Source: CAWBOV01 sp963790525 (GTDB taxonomy: Bacteria > Actinomycetota > Actinomycetes > Mycobacteriales > Jatrophihabitantaceae). From it: a stretch of 64,000 nucleotides of DNA. Made by a program: the position numbers and the translations under genes. Positions 48,576-57,103 of this stretch are shown piece after piece. The stretch covers positions 434,001-498,000 of the forward strand of contig CAWBOV010000004.1 in NCBI GenBank assembly GCA_963790525.1. Reading direction: 5' to 3'. A model generated the notes under the pieces. The model made no database searches. It was not told the DNA's origin and worked only from the letters and a program-made list of their open reading frames with translations. The number at the start of each line of letters is the position of its first letter. Position 1 is the first letter of the stretch.

Positions 48576-50257
48576 TCAGCCGAGGAGGCCTGCTCCGAGG
48601 CACCGGCGCCACTGCGCGTGCGCCGACGGTTGCGGGGACGGCGGGTCCGGCCGGTGCGGGGCTGGACGTCACCGTCGGCCGCGGTGCTCGGACCCTGGTC
48701 GGTCGTGTCTGCCGCGGAACTGCTGCGGGACCTGCTGCGCTGACGGCCGCTGCCGCTCTCGGGACGGTCGCCCATCGAGCGTTCGCCCGAGCGCTCGCTT
48801 CCGGAGCGTTCGGAGCGTGGGCGTCCCTGACCGGCGGAGCTTCGGCCGCGGCCCCGGTCACTGTCGCGGGGCTTGTCGGCGCCGCGCGGCGCGCGCCCGC
48901 CCAGGTCCTCGACGACCTCCGCGTCCAGACCCGCGCGGGTGCGCTCGGCGCGGGGCAGCTTGGAGCCGGCCTCGGTGGGGATGTCCAGCTCGAGGAACAG
49001 GTGCGGTGAGTTCGAATAGGTCTCGGCGGGCTCGTGCATCGGCAGGTGCAGCAGGTCGCAGATGAGCTTCCACTTCGGGAGGTCATCCCAGTCGACCAGC
49101 GTGACAGCGGTGCCCGAGTTGCCGGCGCGCGCCGTGCGTCCGATGCGATGGACGTAGGTCTTCTCGTCCTCGGGGCACTGGTAGTTGATGACGTGGGTGA
49201 CGCCTTCGACGTCCAGTCCGCGCGCGGCCACGTCCGTCGCCACGAGGACGTCGACCTTGCCGGTGCGGAAGGCGCGCAGGGCCTGCTCGCGAGCGCCCTG
49301 ACCCAGATCGCCGTGGACGGCGGCGGCCGCGAAGCCGCGGTTCTCGAGGTCCTCGGCGACCTTGGCGGCCGTGCGCTTGGTGCGCGTGAAGATCATGGTC
49401 AGGCCGCGGCCGCGGGCCTGCAGGATGCGAGCGAGCATCTCGGCCTTGTCCAGGGCGTGCGCTCGGTAGACGAACTGGTCGACGTGCTCGGTGGAGGAGT
49501 TGTCGTTGTCCGAGGTCGCGCGGATCTGCACGGGCTGGTTCATGAACTGCCGCGCGAGCGCCACGATCGGGCCGGGCATGGTCGCGGAGAACAGCATCGT
49601 CTGCCGCTGCGCCGGGATCATCGCCATCAACTTCTCGATGTCGGGCAGGAAACCGAGGTCGAGCATCTCGTCGGCCTCGTCCAGCACCAGGATGCGCACG
49701 GCCCCGAGCACGAGGTGCCCCTGCTGGGCCAGGTCGAGCAGGCGCCCGGGGGTGCCGACCACGACGTCGACGCCCTTCCTCAGCCCTTCGACCTGCGGCT
49801 CGTAGGCGCGACCGCCGTAGATGGTGAGTACGCGGGCACCCAGGTGCTTACCGGCGGTGGCGAGGTCTCCGGACACCTGGACGGCGAGCTCGCGAGTGGG
49901 GGCGACGACGAACGCCTGTGGTGCCGCGCCGGCGCCTCCGGGCAGGCTCAGGCGGTTGAGGAGCGGGACGCCGAAGCCCAGCGTCTTGCCGGTGCCGGTC
50001 CGGGCCTGGCCGATGAGGTCCTTGCCGGCCAGCGCGATGGGCAGGGTCATCTCCTGGATGGCGAAGGTGCGCACGATGCCCACCCCGGCCAGCGCGGAGA
50101 TGATCGCCGGGTTGACGTCGAAGTCGCTGAACGCCGGGCTCTCGACGCTCACCGGGGCGTGCGCGGCCAGGGGCTCGGGCGCCACGGCGGGGTCGGCGGC
50201 GGGAAGCGTGCCCGGCTCGTCGGATACGGACGCGTCGGGAGAGTGGATCTCTGTCAT
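48572..50257 (-). CDS. rhlE: DEAD-box RNA helicase (RhlE-like)
   Basis: This 561-residue helicase has every DEAD-box motif: the Q-motif FAIQEMTLP, Walker A ARTGTGKT, VLDEADEMLD, SAT, and HRIGRTARAG. It likely remodels RNA in ribosome assembly or decay. The C-terminal tail (about 440-561) is Arg/Ser/Gly-rich, typical of actinobacterial RhlE proteins. The name follows the mycobacterial homolog in the same gene order. A GAGGAC ribosome site precedes the ATG. The 241-base gap to the divergent MiaE-like gene carries no recognised RNA. Confidence 0.9.
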   Translation of the reverse strand: MTEIHSPDASVSDEPGTLPAADPAVAPEPLAAHAPVSVESPAFSDFDVNPAIISALAGVGIVRTFAIQEMTLPIALAGKDLIGQARTGTGKTLGFGVPLLNRLSLPGGAGAAPQAFVVAPTRELAVQVSGDLATAGKHLGARVLTIYGGRAYEPQVEGLRKGVDVVVGTPGRLLDLAQQGHLVLGAVRILVLDEADEMLDLGFLPDIEKLMAMIPAQRQTMLFSATMPGPIVALARQFMNQPVQIRATSDNDNSSTEHVDQFVYRAHALDKAEMLARILQARGRGLTMIFTRTKRTAAKVAEDLENRGFAAAAVHGDLGQGAREQALRAFRTGKVDVLVATDVAARGLDVEGVTHVINYQCPEDEKTYVHRIGRTARAGNSGTAVTLVDWDDLPKWKLICDLLHLPMHEPAETYSNSPHLFLELDIPTEAGSKLPRAERTRAGLDAEVVEDLGGRAPRGADKPRDSDRGRGRSSAGQGRPRSERSGSERSGERSMGDRPESGSGRQRSRSRSSSAADTTDQGPSTAADGDVQPRTGRTRRPRNRRRTRSGAGASEQASSAE

Positions 50258-50498
50258 GTGCGGTTGTCCTCGGTCTCAGCTCGTGCGCGGGACCGGTGGA
50301 GCCGGTGACGTACCGGGCGTTGTCCCGTGGGATCTGGCGCGCGCCGGGGCGCTGCTGCCAGAAACGGGAGAGGAGGTCTCACGCTGATTTCTCGCTCCGT
50401 CGCACGTGCCGCGTGACGTAGCCGTCGGGGCGACTCTACTCTGCGGTACGGCAGGATCCGGCTCAGGCGCGGCCCACGGCGCCCTTCAAGGAGGTTCT

Positions 50499-51155
50499 GT
50501 GTCCAATCCGGCGCCCGACCGGGCGGCCCTCGTCGACCTGCTCGGTGTCCTTGCCTACGGCGAACTCACCGGATTCGACCGGATGGCGGAGGACTCGCGC
50601 ATGGCCCCGACGATCGCCGGCCGCGCGGCGCTGGCGGAGATGGCGGCCGTGGAGATCGGTCACTACCGCCGGCTCGTCGTCCGGCTGGTCGAGCTCGGTG
50701 CCGAGCCGCACGAGGCGATGGCACCCTTCGTGTCCGCGCTCGACACCTTCCACGCGACCACCCGTCCGACGACCTGGCTGGAGGGCCTGGTGAAGGCCTA
50801 CGTCGGCGACGGGCTGGCCGCGGACTTCTACCGCGAGGTCGCCGAGTTCGTGGACGAGCCGACCCGCCTGCTCGTCACCGACGTCCTGGCGGACGCGGCC
50901 AACGCCGAGTTCGCGGTTCGGGAGGTACGCGCTGCGATCGCCGCCGACCCCAGCCTGGCCGGGCGATTGGCCTTGTGGGGCAGACGATTGGTGGGCGAAG
51001 CGATCAGCCAGGCCCAGCACGTCGCCGCCGAGCGGGATGCGCTCGCCGAGTTGATCATCGGAGCGAGCGGGGACCTCGCCGGGGTGGCCGCCCTCATCAA
51101 GCGGATCACCGACAAGCACACGGAGCGGATGACCGCCCTCGGGCTGAGCAACTGA
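50499..51155 (+). CDS. ferritin-like MiaE-type protein
   Basis: This 218-residue helical protein matches the MiaE_2/ferritin-like fold proteins of actinobacteria. Acidic and histidine residues occur in helices AYGELTGFDRMAED, MAAVEIGHYRRL and SQAQHVAAERDALAEL, placed to bind a di-iron centre. MiaE hydroxylates a tRNA-modified adenosine; whether this protein does so is unknown. AAGGAGG precedes the GTG at 50499, a strong ribosome site. The mycobacterial homolog (Rv3210c) is beside rhlE as well. Confidence 0.78.
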   Translation: MSNPAPDRAALVDLLGVLAYGELTGFDRMAEDSRMAPTIAGRAALAEMAAVEIGHYRRLVVRLVELGAEPHEAMAPFVSALDTFHATTRPTTWLEGLVKAYVGDGLAADFYREVAEFVDEPTRLLVTDVLADAANAEFAVREVRAAIAADPSLAGRLALWGRRLVGEAISQAQHVAAERDALAELIIGASGDLAGVAALIKRITDKHTERMTALGLSN

Positions 51156-51207
51156 CGTCGGGGCCGCGCGGCGCGGGGCTCGGCCGACACGACCGGCCGC
51201 CCGGGCA

Positions 51208-51213
51208 TATGGT
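51208..51213 (+). promoter_or_regulatory. -10 hexamer before a short leader ORF
   Basis: TATGGT is followed by seven bases and then ATG at 51221, the start of an 11-codon frame. This fits a leaderless transcript whose first frame is the leader peptide. Confidence 0.4.
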
Positions 51214-51220
51214 GCCGATC

Positions 51221-51256
51221 ATGAGCCTGTGCAGCCTGAGCGGTGAGTCCTCGTGA
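51221..51256 (+). CDS. 11-residue leader peptide overlapping next gene
   Basis: The frame encodes MSLCSLSGESS and stops in a GTGA overlap with the GTG of the next gene at 51253. A leaderless promoter places its ATG at the transcript start. The peptide is Ser-rich with one Cys. Coupled translation of the downstream gene is likely. It is too short for a conservation judgement. Confidence 0.4.
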   Translation: MSLCSLSGESS

Positions 51257-52131
51257 CCGATCTCCCCGGCGAGGTCCCGGACCCACTTCCCGACCTCGCG
51301 CAGCGCTGCTGGGGAGCGCTCGAACTGATTCACGTCGTGGGCTACTTCGCGCCGGAGACGGCCGCCGCGTATCGCGATCTCGGCCTGCGCGGCTGGTCCG
51401 GTTACTTCTCCTCCCGCTCGGCCGCGATGGGTCCGGTCGAGGGGGAGGTGACGCTCGCCACGTTCTACGTGTTCGCGCCGCGGCTGGTACTGCGCGCGCT
51501 GCCGTCGGCATGGCGGACGGCCTCGCCGCCCGTCGTGCTGGGAGCGCGTCACGAAGGGGTCAGCGAGGCGCTGCACCGGGTGCTCGATCCCGTCCTGGAC
51601 GCCGGCGCCCTGGACGAGGCCGTGGCGCTGGCCAGGCAGGCGAGCGAATCCCTCACCGCCCCCGGCCGCCCGCTCTATGCCGCCCACGCGCGGCTGCCGT
51701 GGCCCAGTGATCCGCTGCTCGCCCTGTGGCACGCGGCGACGCTGATGCGCGAGCACCGCGGCGACGGGCACGTGGCGACGCTGCTGTCCGCCGATCTCGA
51801 TCCGGTCGAGTCGATGCTGCTGCACGGGCTCACGGTGGGCGGCATGGAGTTCCTGGTCACCACCCGTGGGTGGGGTGAACAGGACTGGGCGCAGGCGCGG
51901 GCGCGCCTCACCGAACGCGGCCTGCTCGACGGTGAGGGTGAGCTGACCGAGGCCGGACGAACCCTGAAGGGCGACGTCGAGGCGCGCACGCAACGCGCCG
52001 CCGAGGTCGGCTGGCGTGGTCTTGGCGTCGAGGGCTCGGCACGGCTGCTCGAGCTGATCCGGCCGTGGGCGCGGACCCTGCGTGACAGCGACTTGTTCCC
52101 GGCCGGGTCACCGGTCAAGCCGAGGGGCTGA
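51253..52131 (+). CDS. SCO6745/SalK-like conserved protein
   Basis: This 292-residue actinobacterial protein has the family opening CWGALELIHVVGYFAPETAAAYRDLGLRGWSGYFSSRSAAMGPV, read in parts, and an N-terminal helical region. A C-terminal winged-helix-like part (ARARLTERGLLDGEGELTEAGRTLK) follows. The SalK/SCO6745 family has no established function. The GTG start overlaps the leader peptide at 51253. The neighbours are a MiaE-like protein and TB9.4-like gene. Confidence 0.72.
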   Translation: MTDLPGEVPDPLPDLAQRCWGALELIHVVGYFAPETAAAYRDLGLRGWSGYFSSRSAAMGPVEGEVTLATFYVFAPRLVLRALPSAWRTASPPVVLGARHEGVSEALHRVLDPVLDAGALDEAVALARQASESLTAPGRPLYAAHARLPWPSDPLLALWHAATLMREHRGDGHVATLLSADLDPVESMLLHGLTVGGMEFLVTTRGWGEQDWAQARARLTERGLLDGEGELTEAGRTLKGDVEARTQRAAEVGWRGLGVEGSARLLELIRPWARTLRDSDLFPAGSPVKPRG

Positions 52132-52149
52132 CCGGCCGGACCGGGCGGC

Positions 52150-52377
52150 TCAGCCGGCGGTGAACCCCACCCGGCGGACGTCGGCCTGGGCGATCTCCAC
52201 GTAGGCGATGAGCGAGGAGGCGACGAGGACCCGGCGACCGCGCTCGTCGGTCAGGCTCAGGATGCCGTCGGGCTCCTTGAGCGCCGCCGTCACGAGCGCC
52301 TCGATCTCGTCCTGCGTCTGCGCGCTGTCCAGCGCCACCTCGCGATTGGTGTGCTTGACGCCGATCTTGACCTCCAC
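52150..52377 (-). CDS. DUF3107 family protein (TB9.4-like)
   Basis: This 75-residue protein begins MEVKIGVKHTNREVALDS and ends YVEIAQADVRRVGFTAG. It matches the actinobacterial DUF3107 family, which includes the immunogenic mycobacterial TB9.4 (Rv3208A). The fold is probably a small alpha-beta domain; function is unknown. It is convergent with the SCO6745-like gene and lies downstream of the TetR gene on the same strand, as in mycobacteria. A GGAGGA ribosome site precedes the ATG. Confidence 0.88.
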   Translation of the reverse strand: MEVKIGVKHTNREVALDSAQTQDEIEALVTAALKEPDGILSLTDERGRRVLVASSLIAYVEIAQADVRRVGFTAG

Positions 52378-52528
52378 GCGGAGTCCTCCTGAAGTCGGTA
52401 CGGATGCTGGCTGTTGACGTTAGTCGACGCCGTCGGCGCCGCCCGCGCCCGCACGTGCGCTGTCAGCGAACGCAGCCGCCACGACCGGCTCGCGACCGCG
52501 GTCCCGCAGCCGGCTCAGAGCGGCCGGC

Positions 52529-53164
52529 TCAGAGCGGCGGGTGCAACGGGAAGTGCGACAGGCCACGCCACTGCAGCATCTCCAGCAGCCGGACCGCTTC
52601 GGCCTTGGGGACCGCCCGCCCCGATTCGATCCACCACCGTGCGGCCACGTGTGCCGATCCGGTCAGCGCGACCGCGAGCAGCTCCGCCTGGGCGCGAGGG
52701 AGACCGGTGTCACCGGCGACGGTCTCGGTGACGGCGTCGATCGTGATGCGGGTCCCCAGGTCCGCGCGGTCGCGCACCGCCGGGTCGTTCGAGAGGTCGG
52801 ACTCGAACACGAGCCGGAAGGCACCCTCGTCGCCTTCTCGCGCGCCGTCGATGAAGTCGAAGTACGCCGACAGCACGTTGTGGACGCGCTGCTCGTTGTC
52901 CTCGGTCGCGGCCAGTCCGGCCCGGATCGCGTCGGTGAGCGCGCTGGTCTGGGTGTCCAGAATGGCGAGGTACAACTCCAGCTTGCCGGGGAAGTGCTGG
53001 TACAGCACCGGCTTGGACACCCCGGCGCGTTCGGCTATGTCGTCCATCGCGGCCGCGTGGTAGCCGTTCGCGATGAACACCTCCTGCGCCGCCGCCAGCA
53101 GTTGCTTGCGCCGGGCCGAGCGGGGCAGACGCGCGCCGCGGGAGCTGTCCACTGTGTCGCTCAC
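52529..53164 (-). CDS. TetR-family transcriptional regulator (Rv3208-like)
   Basis: This 211-residue regulator has the TetR HTH at about 18-65 (RKQLLAAAQEVFIANGYHAAAMDDIAERAGVSKPVLYQHFPGK, in parts) and a helical ligand-binding half. It shares the mycobacterial Rv3208 position between TB9.4-like and hydrolase genes. Ligand is unknown. It diverges from the alpha/beta hydrolase gene with only 67 bases between starts. Both have leaderless -10 hexamers in that gap, so it may regulate both. Confidence 0.9.
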   Translation of the reverse strand: MSDTVDSSRGARLPRSARRKQLLAAAQEVFIANGYHAAAMDDIAERAGVSKPVLYQHFPGKLELYLAILDTQTSALTDAIRAGLAATEDNEQRVHNVLSAYFDFIDGAREGDEGAFRLVFESDLSNDPAVRDRADLGTRITIDAVTETVAGDTGLPRAQAELLAVALTGSAHVAARWWIESGRAVPKAEAVRLLEMLQWRGLSHFPLHPPL

Positions 53165-53171
53165 GCCGCAG

Positions 53172-53177
53172 ATCCTA
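53172..53177 (-). promoter_or_regulatory. -10 hexamer for leaderless tetR
   Basis: On the reverse strand TAGGAT is followed by seven bases and then GTG at 53164. Confidence 0.45.
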
Positions 53178-53219
53178 CTGCCGGGTCACATCCCTCCCGT
53201 GCCCTCGCCGCGCGCGGCG

Positions 53220-53225
53220 TAACGT
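53220..53225 (+). promoter_or_regulatory. -10 hexamer for leaderless hydrolase gene
   Basis: TAACGT is followed by six bases and then ATG at 53232. It lies back to back with the tetR promoter about 45 bp away. Confidence 0.45.
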
Positions 53226-53231
53226 CGATGT

Positions 53232-54272
53232 ATGTCCGTGACACGCCGACCGGGCCGTACCGGCGCACCTGTTTCCCTCGCCCGTCTCAGTGACATCGAC
53301 CTGAGCGCGCTGGACACGGCGCAGGAGGCGTGGCCCGGCGATCGGGTCGTGGTCGACGGGGTGCAGCTGTTCGTGCGGCGCACACCGGCGACCGGAACGG
53401 GCGCGGAACCGGCGCTGTTCGTGCACGGCCTGGGCGGCTCGGCGACGAACTGGACCGACCTGGCGGCGGCGCTGCGGCCCTGGCTGGACGGCGAGTCCAT
53501 CGACCTTCCGGGCTTCGGCAGGTCCGGCCCCCACCCGCGCAACGACTACTCGATCGGCGCCTTCGCCGACGTCGTCATCGCCTACCTGGAGCAGTCCGGA
53601 CGCGGCCCGGTGCACCTGTTCGGCAACTCGATGGGCGGGGCGGTGGCCATCCGGATCGCCGCGCAGCGCCCCGACCTGGTGCGGACCCTGACCCTGGTGT
53701 CCCCGGCGATCCAGGATCTGCGGGTCCGCCGCCCGGGCACGGACGCCGCGATGACCTTCATGCTGCTGCCGGGGGTCACCCGTCTCGTCGAACGGCGCCT
53801 CGGACGGCTCACGACCGAGCAGCGCGTCCGCGGGACCTTCGACGTCTGCTACGCCGACACGTCCAGGGTCAGCCCGCAGCGGTTCGCCGAGGCGATCGTG
53901 GAGGCGCGCGAGCGCGAGCATCTGCCGTGGGCGGTCGACGCGGTGGTGCGCGCGTTCCGCGGCATCGCCGCCAGTTACCTCGCGACGGGATCGCGGTCGG
54001 TGTGGCGCCTGCTCGGGCGGGTCACCGCCCCGACGCTCGTCGTCTGGGGTGAGCAGGACAAGCTCGTCGACGTCGCGCTCGCGCCTCGGGCGGCCCGCAG
54101 CCTGCCGGATTCCCGCCTGCTCGTGCTCCCCGGCGTGGGCCACGTGGCCCAGATGGAGGATCCGGTGACGACCGCGCGCGCCGTCGTCGGGATGCTCGAG
54201 GACGTCCGCGCATCCCGCGGCGAGAACGCGCCGCAGCCGCGTCCCGGCCCGAGATCCCCGTCGCGGAACTGA
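53232..54272 (+). CDS. alpha/beta-hydrolase
   Basis: This 346-residue protein has the complete catalytic set: oxyanion HGLGG (about 66-70), nucleophile elbow GNSMGG, Asp in GEQDKLVD and His in GVGHVAQMED. The substrate is unclear; esterases and lipases are common in the family. It is divergent from TetR, which may control it. The C-terminal 25 residues are basic, Pro-rich and likely disordered. A downstream DUF3152 gene follows after 20 bases. Confidence 0.85.
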   Translation: MSVTRRPGRTGAPVSLARLSDIDLSALDTAQEAWPGDRVVVDGVQLFVRRTPATGTGAEPALFVHGLGGSATNWTDLAAALRPWLDGESIDLPGFGRSGPHPRNDYSIGAFADVVIAYLEQSGRGPVHLFGNSMGGAVAIRIAAQRPDLVRTLTLVSPAIQDLRVRRPGTDAAMTFMLLPGVTRLVERRLGRLTTEQRVRGTFDVCYADTSRVSPQRFAEAIVEAREREHLPWAVDAVVRAFRGIAASYLATGSRSVWRLLGRVTAPTLVVWGEQDKLVDVALAPRAARSLPDSRLLVLPGVGHVAQMEDPVTTARAVVGMLEDVRASRGENAPQPRPGPRSPSRN

Positions 54273-54292
54273 TCTTGTGGAATTCTGAGGAC

Positions 54293-55414
54293 GTGAGTCG
54301 TCCTCGCACCTCCGCGCCGGTGCTGCCGTCCGGTCCACGCCGGGGTTCCGGCACACCCACGGTGGAACGCCGGCTCGGTCCCGCTGTCGACCCGCGCGCC
54401 TGGTCGCCCGAGTGGTCCTCCTCGACGCTGATCGAGGCCGACGCACCGGCCGAACGCCCGCGTCGTGGTTCGGGTGGTTCCGGCGGGTCAGGTGGTTCCC
54501 CTGGCTCCCGGGCCGGAGCCGGTGGCCCGCGCGGCCCGCGCCGGCCGCCCTGGATCGTCGCGCTGCGCCGTTTCACCCAGCGCCACGGCTGGCGGGCGTA
54601 CGCACTGCCGGTGCTGGCGATCGTCACTGTGGTGGCGTTCGTGTCGACCGGAAGCCCGGCCAAGCATGCCCCGAGCGCGGGCGCCCCCGGGACGACGACA
54701 GCGCCGTCGACGACGCAGAGCACGCCGCCGGTCGCCCAGTCCACGAGCAAGGTGAAGGTGGAGGCCGGAGGCAACGCCGAGGATCTCGCGGCCTCGGCCC
54801 TTCCGCCCGGCGCGCCGTACACCCAGTCCGGGTCGGGGACGTTCCGGGTGCTGCCCGGCACGTCCGGGATCATCGGGTCCGGGCCGCTGAAGAAGTACAC
54901 GATCGAGGTCGAGAACGGCATCACCGGCGTCGATCTGGCCGCCTTCCAGAACACTATCGACGCCACGCTCGCCGACCCGCGCAGCTGGATCGGCGGCAAG
55001 AACGTGTCCCTCGAACGGGTCTCCAGCGACGCCGAGGCCGACTTCCGGATCACGCTGACGTCCTCGATGACCGTCCGCACCCTCTGCGGCTACGACCAGA
55101 AGATCGAGACGTCCTGCTGGGAGAACACGATCGGCCCCAGCCGCGTGGTCCTGAACGTCGCCCGCTGGGTACGCGGTGACACCCAGTTCGGCCAGGACCT
55201 GGCCACCTACCACCTGTACATGATCAATCACGAGGTCGGGCACGCCCTGGGCCACGTCCACAGCTTCGTCTGCCTGCCGGACGGGCAGGCCCCGGTGATG
55301 ATGCAGCAGACGATCACGCTGAAGGAGAACCAGGGCGTGGGGCCGAAGATCTGCACCCCGAACGCCTGGCCGTACCCGCCCGGAGTGGCGAAGAGCGCTG
55401 CCGTCACCACCTGA
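54293..55414 (+). CDS. DUF3152 membrane-anchored zinc metallopeptidase-like protein
   Basis: This 373-residue protein has a disordered Gly/Ser/Arg-rich cytoplasmic N-terminus, one membrane helix (about 96-113, YALPVLAIVTVVAFVSTG) and an external Pro/Thr linker. The DUF3152 domain has HEVGHALGH at about 312-320, the zincin HExxHxxxH motif. A homolog in mycobacteria (Rv3207c) lies in the same place. The substrate is unknown. The GTG at 54293 is used; the frame is open a little upstream. Two cysteine pairs (LCGYD..SCWEN and FVCLP..ICTPN) could form disulfides. Confidence 0.82.
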   Translation: MSRPRTSAPVLPSGPRRGSGTPTVERRLGPAVDPRAWSPEWSSSTLIEADAPAERPRRGSGGSGGSGGSPGSRAGAGGPRGPRRPPWIVALRRFTQRHGWRAYALPVLAIVTVVAFVSTGSPAKHAPSAGAPGTTTAPSTTQSTPPVAQSTSKVKVEAGGNAEDLAASALPPGAPYTQSGSGTFRVLPGTSGIIGSGPLKKYTIEVENGITGVDLAAFQNTIDATLADPRSWIGGKNVSLERVSSDAEADFRITLTSSMTVRTLCGYDQKIETSCWENTIGPSRVVLNVARWVRGDTQFGQDLATYHLYMINHEVGHALGHVHSFVCLPDGQAPVMMQQTITLKENQGVGPKICTPNAWPYPPGVAKSAAVTT

Positions 55415-55512
55415 CCGCTCGGCGGTCGAGTGCGACACTGGGAATGTCCCGGGCGTCCAGCCATGTTGGGTCCGGTGAGTACGCATCCGTTGCACGTGAA
55501 GGGAACACCGCT

Positions 55513-56673
55513 GTGCAGTTGCCACCGCTCGTCGAGCCGGCCGAATCGTTGACGATCGACGAGGTCCGCCGATACAGCCGCCACCTGATCATCCCGGACG
55601 TCGCGATGGACGGGCAGAAGCGCCTGAAGAACGCCAAGGTGCTCTGTGTCGGGGCCGGCGGCCTGGGCTCACCCGCGCTGATGTACCTCGCCGCAGCGGG
55701 CGTGGGCACGCTCGGCATCGTCGAGTTCGACGTCGTCGACGAGTCCAATCTGCAGCGCCAGATCATCCACGGGCAGAGCGACATCGGCCGGTCGAAGGCC
55801 GAGTCGGCGCGGGACTCCGTCAAGGAGATCAACCCGCTGGTGAACGTCGTCGTCCACGAGACCCGTCTCGACAACGACAACGTGCTCGAGATCTTCGCCC
55901 AGTACGACCTGATCCTCGACGGCACGGACAACTTCGCGACGCGTTATCTCGTCAACGACGCAGCCGTCCTCCTGCACAAGCCCTACGTCTGGGGTTCGAT
56001 CTACCGGTTCGACGGTCAGGTCAGCGTCTTCTGGGACGACTACGGCCCCAACTACCGCGATCTCTACCCGTCACCCCCGCCGCCCGGCATGGTTCCGTCC
56101 TGCGCCGAGGGCGGCGTGCTCGGTGTGCTCTGCGCGAGCATCGGCTCGGTGATGGTGAACGAAGCCATCAAGCTGATCACCGGCATCGGCACCACACTGC
56201 TCGGCCGCCTGCTCGTCTTCGACGCGCTGGAGATGGAGTGGAACGAGGTCAAGATCCGCAAGGATCCGAACACCCCGCCGATCACCGGGCTGATCGACTA
56301 CGACTCGTTCTGCGGCGTGGTCTCCGAGGCCGCCCAGGAAGCGGCGGCCGGCTCGACGATCCTGGCCACCGAGCTGAAGGACCTGATCGATGCCGAGAAG
56401 CCGATCTTCCTGGTGGACGTGCGCGAGCCCGCCGAGTGGGAGATCGTCCGCATCCCCGGGGCGACGCTGATCCCCAAGGACGAGATCCTGCGCGGGAACG
56501 CGCTCGCGTCCCTGCCCCAGGACCGCCAGATCGTCATGTACTGCAAGACGGGCGTGCGCTCGGCCGAGACGCTGGCAGCTGTGAAGAACGCCGGGTTCAA
56601 GGACGCGGTGCACGTGCAGGGTGGCGTGATCGCCTGGGCGACGCAGGTCGACAAGAGCCTGCCCGTCTACTGA
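55513..56673 (+). CDS. moeZ: MoeZ-type adenylyltransferase/sulfurtransferase
   Basis: This 386-residue protein activates the C-terminus of a sulfur-carrier protein and passes sulfur to it, for molybdopterin, thioamide or cysteine synthesis. The N-terminal ThiF/MoeB domain has GAGGLGSP (near 48-55) and the catalytic RQIIH and CAEGGV region. The C-terminal rhodanese domain has the active loop MYCKTGVRS. The GTG at 55513 gives the normal family start (QLPPLVEPAESLTIDEVRRYSRH, in part) with AAGGG upstream. The open frame extends about 70 bases further, but that is not family-like. It lies upstream of the alkyltransferase-like gene, as in mycobacteria. Confidence 0.92.
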   Translation: MQLPPLVEPAESLTIDEVRRYSRHLIIPDVAMDGQKRLKNAKVLCVGAGGLGSPALMYLAAAGVGTLGIVEFDVVDESNLQRQIIHGQSDIGRSKAESARDSVKEINPLVNVVVHETRLDNDNVLEIFAQYDLILDGTDNFATRYLVNDAAVLLHKPYVWGSIYRFDGQVSVFWDDYGPNYRDLYPSPPPPGMVPSCAEGGVLGVLCASIGSVMVNEAIKLITGIGTTLLGRLLVFDALEMEWNEVKIRKDPNTPPITGLIDYDSFCGVVSEAAQEAAAGSTILATELKDLIDAEKPIFLVDVREPAEWEIVRIPGATLIPKDEILRGNALASLPQDRQIVMYCKTGVRSAETLAAVKNAGFKDAVHVQGGVIAWATQVDKSLPVY

Positions 56674-56711
56674 TCGGCTCATGAGCACTGACGATCGGCT
56701 CATGAGCACTG
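56672..56711 (+). repeat. 19-bp direct repeats containing palindromes
   Basis: GATCGGCTCATGAGCACTG occurs perfectly at 56672-56690 and 56693-56711. Each copy contains the 10-bp palindrome GCTCATGAGC (56678-56687 and 56699-56708). Both copies lie between moeZ and the alkyltransferase-like gene. They also place two in-frame ATGs (56681, 56702) that feed a 14-codon frame overlapping the next start by ATGA. Confidence 0.75.
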
Positions 56712-56721
56712 GGGCATCGGC

Positions 56722-57078
56722 ATGACCACCGAGGCGGGGCGGTACCCGATAGCCGGGACCGCCCTGTCCGGTTCCCTGCCGGAGGCGATCCTGGCCTGCG
56801 TCGCGGCGATCCCGGCCGGCCGGGTCATGACCTACGGCGATGTCGCCGAATTCGTGGGCAGCCGCGCCGCGCGCATGGTCGGTCGGGTGCTGGCCATGTC
56901 CGACGACGAGCCCGGCCTGCCGTGGCACCGGGTGGTGCGCGCCGATGGGCGCACTGCCGAGCACCTGCGCGTGGAGCAACTGCAGCGGCTGCGGTCCGAA
57001 GGGGTGCCGATCACCGGCGATCGGATCGATCTGCGAGCCGCCCGATGGGACGGCCGCCTCACCGTCGACCCGAGGTAG
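56722..57078 (+). CDS. alkyltransferase-like protein (ATL)
   Basis: This 118-residue protein is the MGMT C-terminal domain with Trp in place of the alkyl-accepting cysteine: PWHRVVRADGR instead of PCHRV. ATL proteins bind O6-alkylguanine without repairing it and direct nucleotide excision repair. The helix-turn-helix (TYGDVAEFVGSRAARMVGRVL) and the preceding RVMTYGDVA are in place. The mycobacterial homolog is Rv3204. The start at 56722 overlaps a short leader frame in ATGA. Two perfect palindrome-bearing repeats lie upstream and may regulate it. Confidence 0.88.
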   Translation: MTTEAGRYPIAGTALSGSLPEAILACVAAIPAGRVMTYGDVAEFVGSRAARMVGRVLAMSDDEPGLPWHRVVRADGRTAEHLRVEQLQRLRSEGVPITGDRIDLRAARWDGRLTVDPR

Positions 57079-57103
57079 ATACTTCCGGGGGCGGGTGGGG
57101 CGC

